A DNA stretch of 34,585 bases, taken from the NCBI GenBank assembly GCA_025408445.1, contig JANYIZ010000179.1, positions 1-34,585 on the forward strand, read 5' to 3'. The translations under genes were made by a program, and so were the position numbers. Source of the stretch: Frigoribacterium sp. GTDB taxonomy: Bacteria > Actinomycetota > Actinomycetes > Actinomycetales > Microbacteriaceae. The notes below the pieces were generated by a model, which ran no database searches, had not been told where the DNA came from, and saw only the letters and a program-made list of their open reading frames with translations. Shown piece after piece: positions 1 through 8,033 of the stretch. Each line of letters opens with the position of its first letter. Positions within the stretch are counted from its first letter, which is position 1.

Positions 1-732
1 ATCCGCTGTCTCGATTCCCTTGACGGCGTGCGCCGCGAAAAAGGCCATGAGTCCGACGCCGTCGAAGGGAGGCCGAGCCGGCAGACGCAGCGTGATCGAT
101 GTCGTCGAACCCTCAGGCGGTCGCGTCGTCGTGGAACGGGCTGTTCGCGCGCGCAGTCCCGTCGGAGTGGTCTCGTACACCGCCTGCACGGTCTCGTTGA
201 ACTGACGGATACTGGAGAATCCCGATGCGAACGCGATGTCGGCGATCGACAGGTCGGTTCCCGACAGCAGGGTGTGAGCGGTCTGCGCGCGATGGGCACG
301 GGAGAGTGCGAGCGCACCCGCCCCGAGCTCGTTCACTAACACGCGACCAAGGTGGCGGGACGTGTAGCCGAGTCGTTTGGCGAGGCCGGTCACACCATCC
401 CGGTCGACGGTTCCGTCCGCGATCAGCCGCATCGCCCGGGAAGCGACGTCGTCGTGGATATTCCACTCTGGCGATCCCGGCACCGCGTCCGGGAGGCAGC
501 GCTTGCAGGCACGGAGCCCGGCCTGGTGAGCGGCGGCGGCGGTGCGGTAGAACGTGACGTTCGAGGGCTTCGGGGTCATCGCCGGGCAGCTCGGCCGACA
601 GTAGATTCCGGTTGAATGCACGCCGGTGATGAACTGCCCGTCGAATCGAGAGTCGCGCGATGACATCGCGCGGTACCGTTCGGCGAACCGGGGATCAGAG
701 CTCGTGACGCTGGCGATGGATTCGGTGCTCAT
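1..732 (-). CDS. Ada-type methyl-sensor / AraC regulator fused to AlkA-type glycosylase (3' end outside window)
   Basis: The frame is open from the ATG at 732 to the window edge (244 codons) with no stop. An in-frame TGA lies two codons upstream of the ATG, so the start cannot be further out. Residues 30-82 match the Ada zinc domain: FDGQFITGV, then Cys45, Cys49, Cys76 and Cys79 (YCRPSC and CKRC), the ligands that hold zinc and accept methyl groups from phosphotriesters. Residues about 96-190 form an AraC-type helix-turn-helix ([16 protein letters not shown]). From about 212 the protein enters an AlkA N-terminal domain ([12 protein letters not shown]), cut by the edge. In this family the protein senses DNA methylation, activates transcription and excises 3-methyladenine. 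The Ada/HTH/AlkA fusion is common in actinobacteria. The catalytic HhH-GPD domain cannot be checked here. Confidence 0.9.
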   Translation of the reverse strand, partial: MSTESIASVTSSDPRFAERYRAMSSRDSRFDGQFITGVHSTGIYCRPSCPAMTPKPSNVTFYRTAAAAHQAGLRACKRCLPDAVPGSPEWNIHDDVASRAMRLIADGTVDRDGVTGLAKRLGYTSRHLGRVLVNELGAGALALSRAHRAQTAHTLLSGTDLSIADIAFASGFSSIRQFNETVQAVYETTPTGLRARTARSTTTRPPEGSTTSITLRLPARPPFDGVGLMAFFAAHAVKGIETAD

Positions 733-1077
733 TCGTCAACTTTCGCACCGGCCGCCGACCGCAGCTAGCGGGAATCGGACACCGCACGAAACGTCTACGC
801 TGGCGTGATGGACGGCTCGACATCAGGACTGGCGTGAAGTGATGAACTACCCTGCGCGTGTTGGCAGCGGCGTCTCAATTCTCGGAATTACCACTCTCGA
901 ACTCGTCAGTCGAATGGAGCGCACGCCGGAGAGATGCGAGACGCTGCTCGCCGAGCCGACCGGAGCGTGCTCGGGCGGCACGAGACGTGAGAGGGCGATC
1001 GCCGCGGTGCACCCCGCGGCGACACCGGCGCAGATCGACGCAGCACGGATTCAGCGCACAGAGTCAGAGGGAGCACT
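733..1077. other. Gap between divergent ada-like and glcD-like genes
   Basis: This 345-bp gap separates two divergent genes. It holds a plausible plus-strand -10 box (TACGCT, 796-801) followed six bases later by an ATG at 808 that opens only nine codons before TGA at 835-837. An 80-codon frame (839-1081) overlaps the GTG of the next gene by four bases but resembles nothing I recognise and has weak codon bias. I read the stretch as a promoter plus a roughly 270-nt leader; a small peptide gene cannot be excluded. Confidence 0.4.
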
Positions 1078-2439
1078 GTGACCGTCATCGACACCCTCCG
1101 CGACCTGCTTGGCGACGCCGTATCGACGGATGCCGCTGTGCTCGCTCCACTCACCGCCGACAAGTCCGGTCACGACTCCCGAAGCGCGCCGCTCGCCCTC
1201 GTGACGGCACGATCGATCGACGATGTGCAGGCCACCCTGCGCATCGCGACGGAGCACGGCGTCGGAGTTGTGACGCGAGGGGCGGGAACCGGCCTCGCTG
1301 GTGGTTCTATCGCGAGCGCTGGCCAGATCGTGCTCTCGACTCTCGCGATGAACCACATCCTCGAGGTGTCCGTCGCCGATGAGCTCGCCGTCGTCGAGCC
1401 GGGCATCCTCAACGGTGATCTCAACGCAGCCCTTGCGAGCCACGGCTTGTGGTTCACCCCCGATCCGGCCAGCCGGGCGATTTCCACCGTCGGTGGCAAT
1501 ATCGCCACGAACGCGGGCGGCCTGCTCTGTGCGAAGTACGGCGTCACCCGGGAGTCTGTGCTTGCACTGAAGGTCGTGCTCGCTGACGGTCGGTTACTCA
1601 GCATCGGACACCGCAGCGTGAAAGGCGTGACCGGCCTCGACCTCACCGCTCTGATGATCGGCTCGGAGGGCACCCTCGGGGTGATCGTCGAGGCCACGGT
1701 GCGACTGCGACCGTTGCCGACCGGACCGGTCGCGACCATTGGCGCGTGGTTCGGGGATGTGGTGACCGCGGCCGCCGCGTGCGCCGCCATCACGGCGGCC
1801 GGCATTCGTCCCGCTGCCCTGGAACTGATGGATGCTGCGTCTCTCACCGCCATCGATGCCTATCTCGGCGAAAGTCTTTCGGACCGCGGCAACACCTTTC
1901 TGCTGCTGCAGGCGGATGGCGCGGCAAGCGCCGACGAGGCGGCCGTCGCGCTCGAGATTATCCGCCGGGGTGGTGGTGAGGCCGAACTCACCTCGGATCC
2001 GGTTGAGGGGGAGCGGCTGTTCGCGATCCGGCGGGCGTTCCACCCGGCGCTCGAAGCGCAGGGCACGGTACTCATCGAGGATGTCGCGGTGCCGCGAAGT
2101 GCCCTGCCGCAAATCTTTGCCGAAATAGCTCGGATCGGCGATCGCTATGACATCAGCATCCCGACGGTGGCCCACGCGGGAGATGGCAACCTGCACCCCA
2201 ACTTCGTCTACGAGCCGGAGGCAGACGGATCGGTGCCCGGGGTGATCTGGACGGCGGCGGGAGAACTCTTCGCCGCGGCACTTCGCCTCGGCGGCACGCT
2301 GACCGGTGAGCATGGGGTCGGCCTGCTGAAGCGCAATTGGTTACGGGATGAACTCGGTGACGACCAGTTCGATATTCAACGCCAGATCAAGGCCGTGTTC
2401 GATCCGCTCGGAGTGCTCAACCCGGGCAAGGTCTTTTAG
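1078..2439 (+). CDS. FAD-binding oxidase, glycolate oxidase GlcD / D-lactate dehydrogenase family
   Basis: This 453-residue protein has the PCMH-type FAD-binding fold in its N-terminal half: the pyrophosphate loop VTRGAGTGLAGG near residues 62-73 and PDPASRAISTVGGNIATNAGG-like sequence near 130-150. The C-terminal FAD-oxidase domain carries VAHAGDGNLHPNF and GEHGVGLLKR, which supply metal and substrate ligands in the family, and ends in LNPGKVF. Family members oxidise D-2-hydroxyacids such as glycolate, D-lactate or 2-hydroxyglutarate and pass electrons to a quinone or flavoprotein. The GTG start is preceded by GAGGGAG at a good distance. No GlcE or GlcF partners are nearby, which favours a stand-alone D-lactate or hydroxyacid dehydrogenase. 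The exact substrate cannot be told from sequence. Confidence 0.88.
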   Translation: MTVIDTLRDLLGDAVSTDAAVLAPLTADKSGHDSRSAPLALVTARSIDDVQATLRIATEHGVGVVTRGAGTGLAGGSIASAGQIVLSTLAMNHILEVSVADELAVVEPGILNGDLNAALASHGLWFTPDPASRAISTVGGNIATNAGGLLCAKYGVTRESVLALKVVLADGRLLSIGHRSVKGVTGLDLTALMIGSEGTLGVIVEATVRLRPLPTGPVATIGAWFGDVVTAAAACAAITAAGIRPAALELMDAASLTAIDAYLGESLSDRGNTFLLLQADGAASADEAAVALEIIRRGGGEAELTSDPVEGERLFAIRRAFHPALEAQGTVLIEDVAVPRSALPQIFAEIARIGDRYDISIPTVAHAGDGNLHPNFVYEPEADGSVPGVIWTAAGELFAAALRLGGTLTGEHGVGLLKRNWLRDELGDDQFDIQRQIKAVFDPLGVLNPGKVF

Positions 2440-2579
2440 GGCGGCTCCGGAAGGTGACGGTTGGTGAACTCGAGGCCGCCGACACTGCCGGCGGTGGTTC
2501 GTTCCGGCGGCGAAGGCGGCCGCACGGGCGGGGATGACGCCGTGTGCCTTTACTTTCCCCACCGCCGGCCGGTGTCTCC

Positions 2580-2591
2580 TAGGCTGAGCGC
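2580..2591 (+). promoter_or_regulatory. Leaderless promoter -10 box for the gene at 2592
   Basis: TAGGCT at 2580-2585 is followed by six bases and then the ATG. This is the usual actinobacterial layout in which transcription begins at the first base of the start codon. Confidence 0.6.
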
Positions 2592-2984
2592 ATGGATTTT
2601 CTGCCACTCACCCGTGCCGACGACCTCGGCTGGCGCGCCCTCCGCGATGAAATCGCGCCGTGGATCGGGGAACGTGCCGTCACGCTCTTCTCCTACGCAA
2701 TCTCCGACGAGTACGGGTCCGCGGTGACGACACGATATTTCCGCGACATCCTCACCGCGGCGGGGGACGATCCGGATCATCCCCAGGTCACCGAAACGGA
2801 ACAGTTGATCATCGACTGGGGCCGGCTCATCGTGTCGAACCCCCGTGACATCCCGCAGGCGTTCTACGCCCGTCTCGAAGGAGCTTTCACCCCGGGGAGA
2901 CGCCTGGCACTCCTGTCGTTCGCCGCGCGGGTCGTCGCCATCAACCTCGTCAACACCGTCGGTCGTGTGCCGGTCGATGCCTGA
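2592..2984 (+). CDS. Small carboxymuconolactone decarboxylase-like protein
   Basis: This 130-residue all-helical protein has no signal peptide or membrane segment. Its C-terminal half (TEQLIIDWGRLIV through LLSFAARVVAINLVNTVGRVP) resembles the second half of CMD/alkylhydroperoxidase-like proteins, where a similar helix precedes a conserved Asn and a Pro-containing end. The AhpD CxxC redox pair is absent, so peroxidase activity is not supported. It probably starts a leaderless transcript and ends eight bases before the PrsW-like gene, so the two may be co-transcribed. Function unknown. Confidence 0.65.
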   Translation: MDFLPLTRADDLGWRALRDEIAPWIGERAVTLFSYAISDEYGSAVTTRYFRDILTAAGDDPDHPQVTETEQLIIDWGRLIVSNPRDIPQAFYARLEGAFTPGRRLALLSFAARVVAINLVNTVGRVPVDA

Positions 2985-2992
2985 TCCCGCCG

Positions 2993-4192
2993 ATGACTGA
3001 TCCCTCCGGATCGGTTCCCTCGATCGCGACCAACGCGAATCCCGTGTTCGAGCAGAGTGGCCAGGTGTCGATCACTCGCCCGATTCGTCGCAGTGCCGGG
3101 ACCGTCGTGCTCGCTTCGCTCGGATTTGTCGTGCTCTCGATCGTCATCCTTCTTGTGGCCTGGTACCTCCTGGTCGTACTGGGACCGATGGCGCTGCTTG
3201 TGGCGCTCCTGCTCGCGACCGTTCCTCTCGTGGGAGTGCTGCTCTTCATCCGCTGGATCGATCGTTGGGAGCCGGAACCGCGCGGGGCCCTGCTGTTCGC
3301 GCTGCTGTGGGGAGCCGGGGCATCCGTTCTGATCGCCCTGATCTTCTCCGGCGTCACCCAGCACTACGAGGCGCTCGCCGGGCTTGCTGGCTCGGGAGTC
3401 GCCACGTTCTTCGAGACCGTTGTGCAGGCTCCCATCATCGAGGAGTTCGCCAAGGGGCTCGGCATTCTTCTGATCCTCTGGGTGATGCGCCGCACCTTCG
3501 ATGGTCCGGCCGACGGCGTCGTGTACGCCGCGATGATCGCTGTCGGGTTCGCTTTCACCGAGAACTTGCAGTACTTCGGCCTCGCGATCAACAAGGACGG
3601 CGGATTGGGCGGCGATGTCGCTCGGACCTTCCTGTTGCGCGCCATCCTCTCGCCCTTCGCGCACGTGATGTTTACCGCCTGCACCGGAGTGTTGCTTGGC
3701 TTGGCCGCCCGACGTGCCGGCCGCCTCGGAGCGATCGGCTACTTCGTGCTCGGCCTGGTGCCGGCGGTGCTGCTGCACTCCTTCTGGAACAGCGCCGGAT
3801 ACTGGGCAACCGACTGGTTTCGCTATTACTTCATGGTGCAGGTTCCGCTTTTCCTGCTCGCTATCGCGGGGATCACCCGCCTGCGCCGACACGAACAACG
3901 CCTCACTCACGCCCGGCTGTCCGAATACGCGGCGGTCGGCTGGTTCACCGGCTCGGAAGTCAACCTACTGACAACCGCAGCGGGTCGCCGCCAGGCCACC
4001 CGTTGGGCGGCACGCCACGGGCTTGGCCGCCCCTATCGAAGATTTGTACGGGATGCCACACAGCTGGCTTTCACTCGCGAGCGGCTGATGACCGGGCGGG
4101 ACGGAATCGGGGCAAGCCTCGACGAGGCAGTGATCCTCGCGTCGATCGTGGAGGATCGCCGGGGGCTCACGGCACTGCCGCCGATGCACTGA
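2993..4192 (+). CDS. PrsW-family intramembrane metalloprotease
   Basis: This 399-residue protein has about eight membrane segments between residues 35 and 290, then a basic cytoplasmic tail. PrsW signatures are present: a WEPEP motif (residues 92-96) after the second helix, the EE pair in IIEEFAKG (Glu150-Glu151), Glu190 in GFAFTENLQYF, His224 in FAHVMF and His262 in LLHSFWN. In the family these form a zinc-type active site inside the membrane. In Bacillus PrsW starts site-1 cleavage of the anti-sigma factor RsiW; actinobacterial homologues have mostly unknown targets. No sigma/anti-sigma pair is nearby, so a target cannot be proposed. The tail beyond residue 300 is an actinobacterial extension. 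Confidence 0.85.
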   Translation: MTDPSGSVPSIATNANPVFEQSGQVSITRPIRRSAGTVVLASLGFVVLSIVILLVAWYLLVVLGPMALLVALLLATVPLVGVLLFIRWIDRWEPEPRGALLFALLWGAGASVLIALIFSGVTQHYEALAGLAGSGVATFFETVVQAPIIEEFAKGLGILLILWVMRRTFDGPADGVVYAAMIAVGFAFTENLQYFGLAINKDGGLGGDVARTFLLRAILSPFAHVMFTACTGVLLGLAARRAGRLGAIGYFVLGLVPAVLLHSFWNSAGYWATDWFRYYFMVQVPLFLLAIAGITRLRRHEQRLTHARLSEYAAVGWFTGSEVNLLTTAAGRRQATRWAARHGLGRPYRRFVRDATQLAFTRERLMTGRDGIGASLDEAVILASIVEDRRGLTALPPMH

Positions 4193-4231
4193 GGTCGGAC
4201 CCGCTGAACCGTGGGCGCACTGACATCCGCA

Positions 4232-4292
4232 ATCGACTTGGTAGTTGTTGTGACTTTAGGGGCGGAAAAGTCGCAACAACTACCAAGTCGAT
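4232..4292. repeat. Long perfect palindrome (26-bp stem)
   Basis: Arms 4232-4250 and 4274-4292 are exact 19-bp reverse complements (arm core ACTTGGTAGTTGTTG). The stem continues through one T.G wobble (4251/4273) and six more pairs (4252-4257 with 4267-4272), leaving a nine-base loop. It lies 40 bases after the PrsW-like stop with no U-tract, so it is not a textbook terminator. It could be a dispersed palindromic repeat, a bidirectional termination structure or a protein-binding site. I see no second copy in the window. Confidence 0.85.
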
Positions 4293-4372
4293 GAGGGGCA
4301 ACGCGGGAGGCAACGCGGCGCCACCGGGTACCGGGCACAATCACCCCGGTAAGTTGCCCGCGCGGGGACACG

Positions 4373-4378
4373 TAAACT
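4373..4378 (+). promoter_or_regulatory. Possible -10 box for helR
   Basis: TAAACT lies 43 bases before the GTG of helR, leaving room for a short leader that carries the ribosome-binding site GAGGGG at about 4406-4411. No convincing -35 was found. Confidence 0.35.
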
Positions 4379-4420
4379 TGACTGCCGCATTTCAGGACGG
4401 CGTTTGAGGGGAATTTACCA

Positions 4421-6673
4421 GTGGTCGACCGTGAACTTCAGCGCGAGCAGCAGTACGTAGCTACCCTGTACGCGCGCCTCGACGCGTTACAGCGAGAAGC
4501 GGAACAGCAGCTCGACGCGGTTCGTCTTCTCGACGTGGGAGGCAACCATCAGGGCCGATCCGAGCGCGACACCTTCGCCCGCATCTACGAGGATCGCATC
4601 CTGCAATTGCGCGAGGTTGACGAGAGACTCGCCTTCGGGCGACTCGAGCTTGAGCCCCAGGCGGCCGGAGGAGCGGATGACGGGACGGATGGCTCGGTGT
4701 TCCGCTACATCGGTCGAATCGGCCTGCGCGACGAAGACCTGCAACCCCTGTTGCTCGACTGGCGAGTGCCGCAGGCGAGCGCCTTCTACCAGGCCACCGC
4801 CGCGACGCCGCTGGGAGCGCGAGCTCGCCGTCACCTGCTCTCGAAGGGACGGAGCATCATCCGCATCGAGGATGAGATCTTCGATGCCGAACTGCTCGAA
4901 AGCGCGACCTCCGAGTTGCAGGGCGAGGGCGCCCTCCTTGCGGCGCTCACCGCCCAGCGCACCGGACGGATGTCCGACATCGTCGCCACCATCCAGGGCG
5001 AGCAGGACCGCATCATCCGCTCCGATCTCAGGGGAGTGCTCGTCGTGCAGGGAGGGCCAGGCACCGGCAAGACCGCCGTTGCACTGCACCGGGCGGCCTA
5101 CCTGCTCTATTCACACCGGGATCGGTTGCGCAACTCCGGTGTGCTCATCGTGGGGCCGTCCCGCTCATTCCTGCAGTACATCGAGGCGGTGCTTCCCTCG
5201 CTCGGCGAGACCGGGGTTGTTCTCGCGAGCGTCGGACAGCTCTTCCCCGACGTCGAGGCGACGCGAGAGGATGCACCCGCTACCGCCGCGATCAAGGGCC
5301 GGGAATCGATGGCGGGTCTCGTTGCCCGCGCGGTACGTTCGCGCCAGCGCGTGCCGTCCGCACCCCAGGACCTCGAGGTGAACGGTGACCGGCTCACCCT
5401 CGACCCGCGTCTCATCGCGACGGCGATCGGCCGTGCGCGAGAGAGCAATAAGACCCACAACGAAGCGCGCGTGGTGTTCGTGAAGAATGCGCTCAACGCG
5501 CTGTCCCGCCAGTGGCTCACCCAGCTGCAGGATGCCGGCAACTCGATGGACGACACCGATCTGTCGATGTTGCGCGAAGACCTGCGAGCGGCCGAAGATG
5601 TGCGGGTGGCGCTGAATACGGCCTGGCTGCCGCTCACCCCCCAGAAGCTGCTGCAGGACCTCTACGCCCGCCCCCAGTGGCTCGCCGAGCTGACCCCAGG
5701 CTGGACCGAGACCGACCGTGCCCTGCTGCAGCGAGACCGCGAGGCAGAGTTCACGATCGCCGACATCCCGCTGCTCGACGAGGCTGCCGAGCACCTCGGC
5801 GAATACAGCGTGGCGGATGCGGCGCAGAAGCGCGAAGCAAAGCAGCAGCGCAAGCGTGACATCGAAAACGCGGAACATGCGATCGAGAATATGCGGGTGG
5901 GCGGACTGGTCAATGCGAAGGACCTCGCCGACAACTTTGCGGAGCTGGGGGACCGGTCGACGACTGCCGAGAAGGCCGCGGCTGACCGCACCTGGACCTA
6001 CGGTCATGTGGTCGTTGACGAGGCCCAGGAACTCTCGCCGATGCAGTGGCGGCTTTTGCTGCGGCGCGGACCGCAGCGCTCGTTCACGATCGTCGGGGAC
6101 ATCGCCCAGGCGGCATCGGCCGCCGCGGCATCCAACTGGAAGGATGCGCTCGCCCCGTTGTTCGCGGATTCCCCGGAGTCCGATCGTTGGCGGCTCGAGG
6201 AACTCACGGTGAACTACCGCACGCCGAGCCAGATTGCGGCGGCGGCCGAGTCGATGGCGATCGCGAACGGTCTGCACGTGACTAAATCCCGCTCGGTGCG
6301 TTCGAGTGAATGGCCGATCACCGTTGTGGCGGATGCCGTGGAGGCGGTGCGGATCGATCGGGAATCCGATGGGACGGGCGGCACGCTCGCGGTGATTGTG
6401 CTCGAGCCGGGCATCCGCGAGCTCACGGATCGTCTCGTTGCCGAGTTCGGCGATGCGGTGGGGCTCGGCGCGGTCGGACTCACCCGCGACATCGCCGTGA
6501 TCACTCCCCAGGAGGCAAAGGGGCTGGAGTTCGACTCGGTCGTGGTGGTGGATCCAGCGGCGATCCTCGCGGCATCCGAGCGGGGGGCAGGGGCGCTCTA
6601 CGTCGCGATGACCCGCGCCACCCAGCGCCTCACGCTCGTTTCCGACGGAGAGTTGCCCGCCGGCATCCGGTAA
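4421..6673 (+). CDS. helR: RNA polymerase recycling ATPase HelD/HelR (UvrD-like superfamily 1)
   Basis: This 750-residue protein opens with a long charged coiled coil (residues about 1-75), the arm that in HelD enters the RNA polymerase secondary channel. The superfamily 1 ATPase follows: Walker A GGPGTGKT (211-218), Walker B VVDEAQELSP near 530, then motif IV/V-like ITPQEAKGLEFDSVVVVDP and the closing LYVAMTRATQRL. Family members use ATP to remove stalled or drug-bound RNA polymerase from DNA; in Streptomyces and mycobacteria HelR also lowers rifamycin susceptibility. The GTG start has GAGGGG upstream. Streptomyces helR carries an upstream rifamycin-associated element; I found no matching 19-bp repeat here, only weaker inverted repeats (GGGCAAC and GTTGCCC) in the 4293-4360 region. 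Classification is firm; any link to drug tolerance is inference. Confidence 0.9.
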   Translation: MVDRELQREQQYVATLYARLDALQREAEQQLDAVRLLDVGGNHQGRSERDTFARIYEDRILQLREVDERLAFGRLELEPQAAGGADDGTDGSVFRYIGRIGLRDEDLQPLLLDWRVPQASAFYQATAATPLGARARRHLLSKGRSIIRIEDEIFDAELLESATSELQGEGALLAALTAQRTGRMSDIVATIQGEQDRIIRSDLRGVLVVQGGPGTGKTAVALHRAAYLLYSHRDRLRNSGVLIVGPSRSFLQYIEAVLPSLGETGVVLASVGQLFPDVEATREDAPATAAIKGRESMAGLVARAVRSRQRVPSAPQDLEVNGDRLTLDPRLIATAIGRARESNKTHNEARVVFVKNALNALSRQWLTQLQDAGNSMDDTDLSMLREDLRAAEDVRVALNTAWLPLTPQKLLQDLYARPQWLAELTPGWTETDRALLQRDREAEFTIADIPLLDEAAEHLGEYSVADAAQKREAKQQRKRDIENAEHAIENMRVGGLVNAKDLADNFAELGDRSTTAEKAAADRTWTYGHVVVDEAQELSPMQWRLLLRRGPQRSFTIVGDIAQAASAAAASNWKDALAPLFADSPESDRWRLEELTVNYRTPSQIAAAAESMAIANGLHVTKSRSVRSSEWPITVVADAVEAVRIDRESDGTGGTLAVIVLEPGIRELTDRLVAEFGDAVGLGAVGLTRDIAVITPQEAKGLEFDSVVVVDPAAILAASERGAGALYVAMTRATQRLTLVSDGELPAGIR

Positions 6674-6676
6674 GAC

Positions 6677-7993
6677 CTACGCCGAGGGCGCCAGCGCGTC
6701 GTAGCGAAGTAACCCGCGCTGAAGACGCGTGAGAAATATCAGGATCACGATTATCGCGAGTCCGCCGAGCAACGGTGGCAGCCAGATCGCGCCGATAGCC
6801 GCGACGATGCCGACGTAGATGTCTCCGACGCGCGGTCCTCCGGTGACGACCACCGTGAAGACCCCCTGCAGCCGCCCACGCATGCTGTCGGGCACCGCGA
6901 CCTGCAGCATCGTCTGCCGGAAGATACTGCTGACGTTGTCGGCCGCCCCCGCCCCCGCGAGCATCACGCTCGCGATAATGGTCGCCGGGATATTTGCCCG
7001 GGTGGGGGACACCGGTCCGAATCCGCCGAGAGAGAGGGCGAGCAGCACCCCTCCGAATCCCGCGATGAACGCTCCGTAGACGATAATCGAGGTGCGGATG
7101 GCCCGGCCGTGCCAGCGCACCCCGCCGAGTCGACCCGACAGCAGGCTACACAGCAGAAGGCCGATCGCTCCGGCCGCCGTCAGCACGCCGACGGTCACGG
7201 CGCCTCCGCCGAGCACGAGGGCGCCGACGGCCGGAAACAGCACACGCGGCTGGCCAAGGGCCATCGCAATGATGTCGACAATGAAGGTCATTCGAATGTT
7301 CGGTGCAGACCTCAGGAAGTCGATTCCCGAGCGCAGCGAGGCAAGCCCTGGCCGCTGCGCGTCACCATCGGGCGCGAGTTTCGGCAGCGAGAAGATACCG
7401 GCGAATGCGGTGAGAAAGAGCACGACATCCACGGTGTAGGTCCACCCGAATCCCACGGTCGCGACCAGCACGCCAGCGAGCGCCGGGCCGATCGTTACCA
7501 TCACACCGAAACTCATGCCGGTGAGGGCGGATGCCGCTGGCATCAGCCGCGCGGGAAGCAGCCGCGGCAGCACCGCCGACCGCACCGTGTTCATCACCGT
7601 CGCCGAGACCGCGTTCAGGGTTGTCAGCAGGTAGAACGGCCAGGTGATTTCCACGCCGGTCCAGGCGATGAGTGCGAGGGTGATGGTCGAACCCCAGGCG
7701 ACGATCGCGGCCAGCAGCAGGATAAGCCGTCGGTCGAAAGCGTCTGCGAGCATTCCACCGTAGAGCCCGGCGAAGATCATCGGCACGAGAGCAAACGCTC
7801 CCACCAGCGAAACCGCGAAGGTGGAGTGCGTCAACTGATAGATGTGTAACCCGACAGCGACGATCGTCATCTGGCTTCCGATACCCGAGATCGCGTTGCC
7901 GGCCCAGAGTGTGCGAAACGCCGCGCTCTCCCTGAGCGGCGTCAGGTCGATGAGATGCGAACGCCGTGTGCTGTGCTCGCGGTCGGTACTCAC
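6677..7993 (-). CDS. MFS transporter, EntS-like (MFS_3 type)
   Basis: This protein of about 438 residues has roughly twelve hydrophobic segments, beginning LWAGNAISGIGSQMTIVAVGLHIYQLT, the opening seen in the EntS/transmembrane-effector branch of the major facilitator superfamily. The loop after helix 2 carries GGMLADAFDRRLIL, equivalent to motif A. Substrates in this branch range from siderophores to drugs; none can be assigned. The frame is open further upstream, but earlier starts would overlap the divergent gene at 8034. The GTG at 7993 is chosen: a GAGAAT box lies seven bases before it. GTGs at 7999 and 8008 are alternatives. It converges on helR with three bases between the stops. Confidence 0.82.
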   Translation of the reverse strand: MSTDREHSTRRSHLIDLTPLRESAAFRTLWAGNAISGIGSQMTIVAVGLHIYQLTHSTFAVSLVGAFALVPMIFAGLYGGMLADAFDRRLILLLAAIVAWGSTITLALIAWTGVEITWPFYLLTTLNAVSATVMNTVRSAVLPRLLPARLMPAASALTGMSFGVMVTIGPALAGVLVATVGFGWTYTVDVVLFLTAFAGIFSLPKLAPDGDAQRPGLASLRSGIDFLRSAPNIRMTFIVDIIAMALGQPRVLFPAVGALVLGGGAVTVGVLTAAGAIGLLLCSLLSGRLGGVRWHGRAIRTSIIVYGAFIAGFGGVLLALSLGGFGPVSPTRANIPATIIASVMLAGAGAADNVSSIFRQTMLQVAVPDSMRGRLQGVFTVVVTGGPRVGDIYVGIVAAIGAIWLPPLLGGLAIIVILIFLTRLQRGLLRYDALAPSA

Positions 7994-8021
7994 TCTCACT
8001 ATTCTCACCCGACAGCGGTGC

Positions 8022-8033
8022 CATGCTTGAGCA
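8022..8033 (+). promoter_or_regulatory. Leaderless promoter -10 box for the gene at 8034
   Basis: CATGCT at 8022-8027 is followed by exactly six bases and the GTG start. It lies in the 40-bp gap shared with the divergent MFS gene. Confidence 0.45.

Noticed and set aside
839-1081. An 80-codon frame just before the FAD oxidase, overlapping by GTGA
   Set aside because: The overlap is suggestive, but codon bias is weak, no homology is recognised and the start context is poor. Kept only as part of the intergenic description.
2864-3910. A 348-codon minus-strand frame antisense to the PrsW-like gene
   Set aside because: The protein is dominated by Gln, His, Arg and Asp with no domain, and the plus strand encodes a clear membrane protease.
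4293-4420. Rifamycin-associated element upstream of helR
   Set aside because: I looked for the 19-bp inverted repeat known from Streptomyces. Only unrelated short inverted repeats (GGGCAAC and GTTGCCC) are present.
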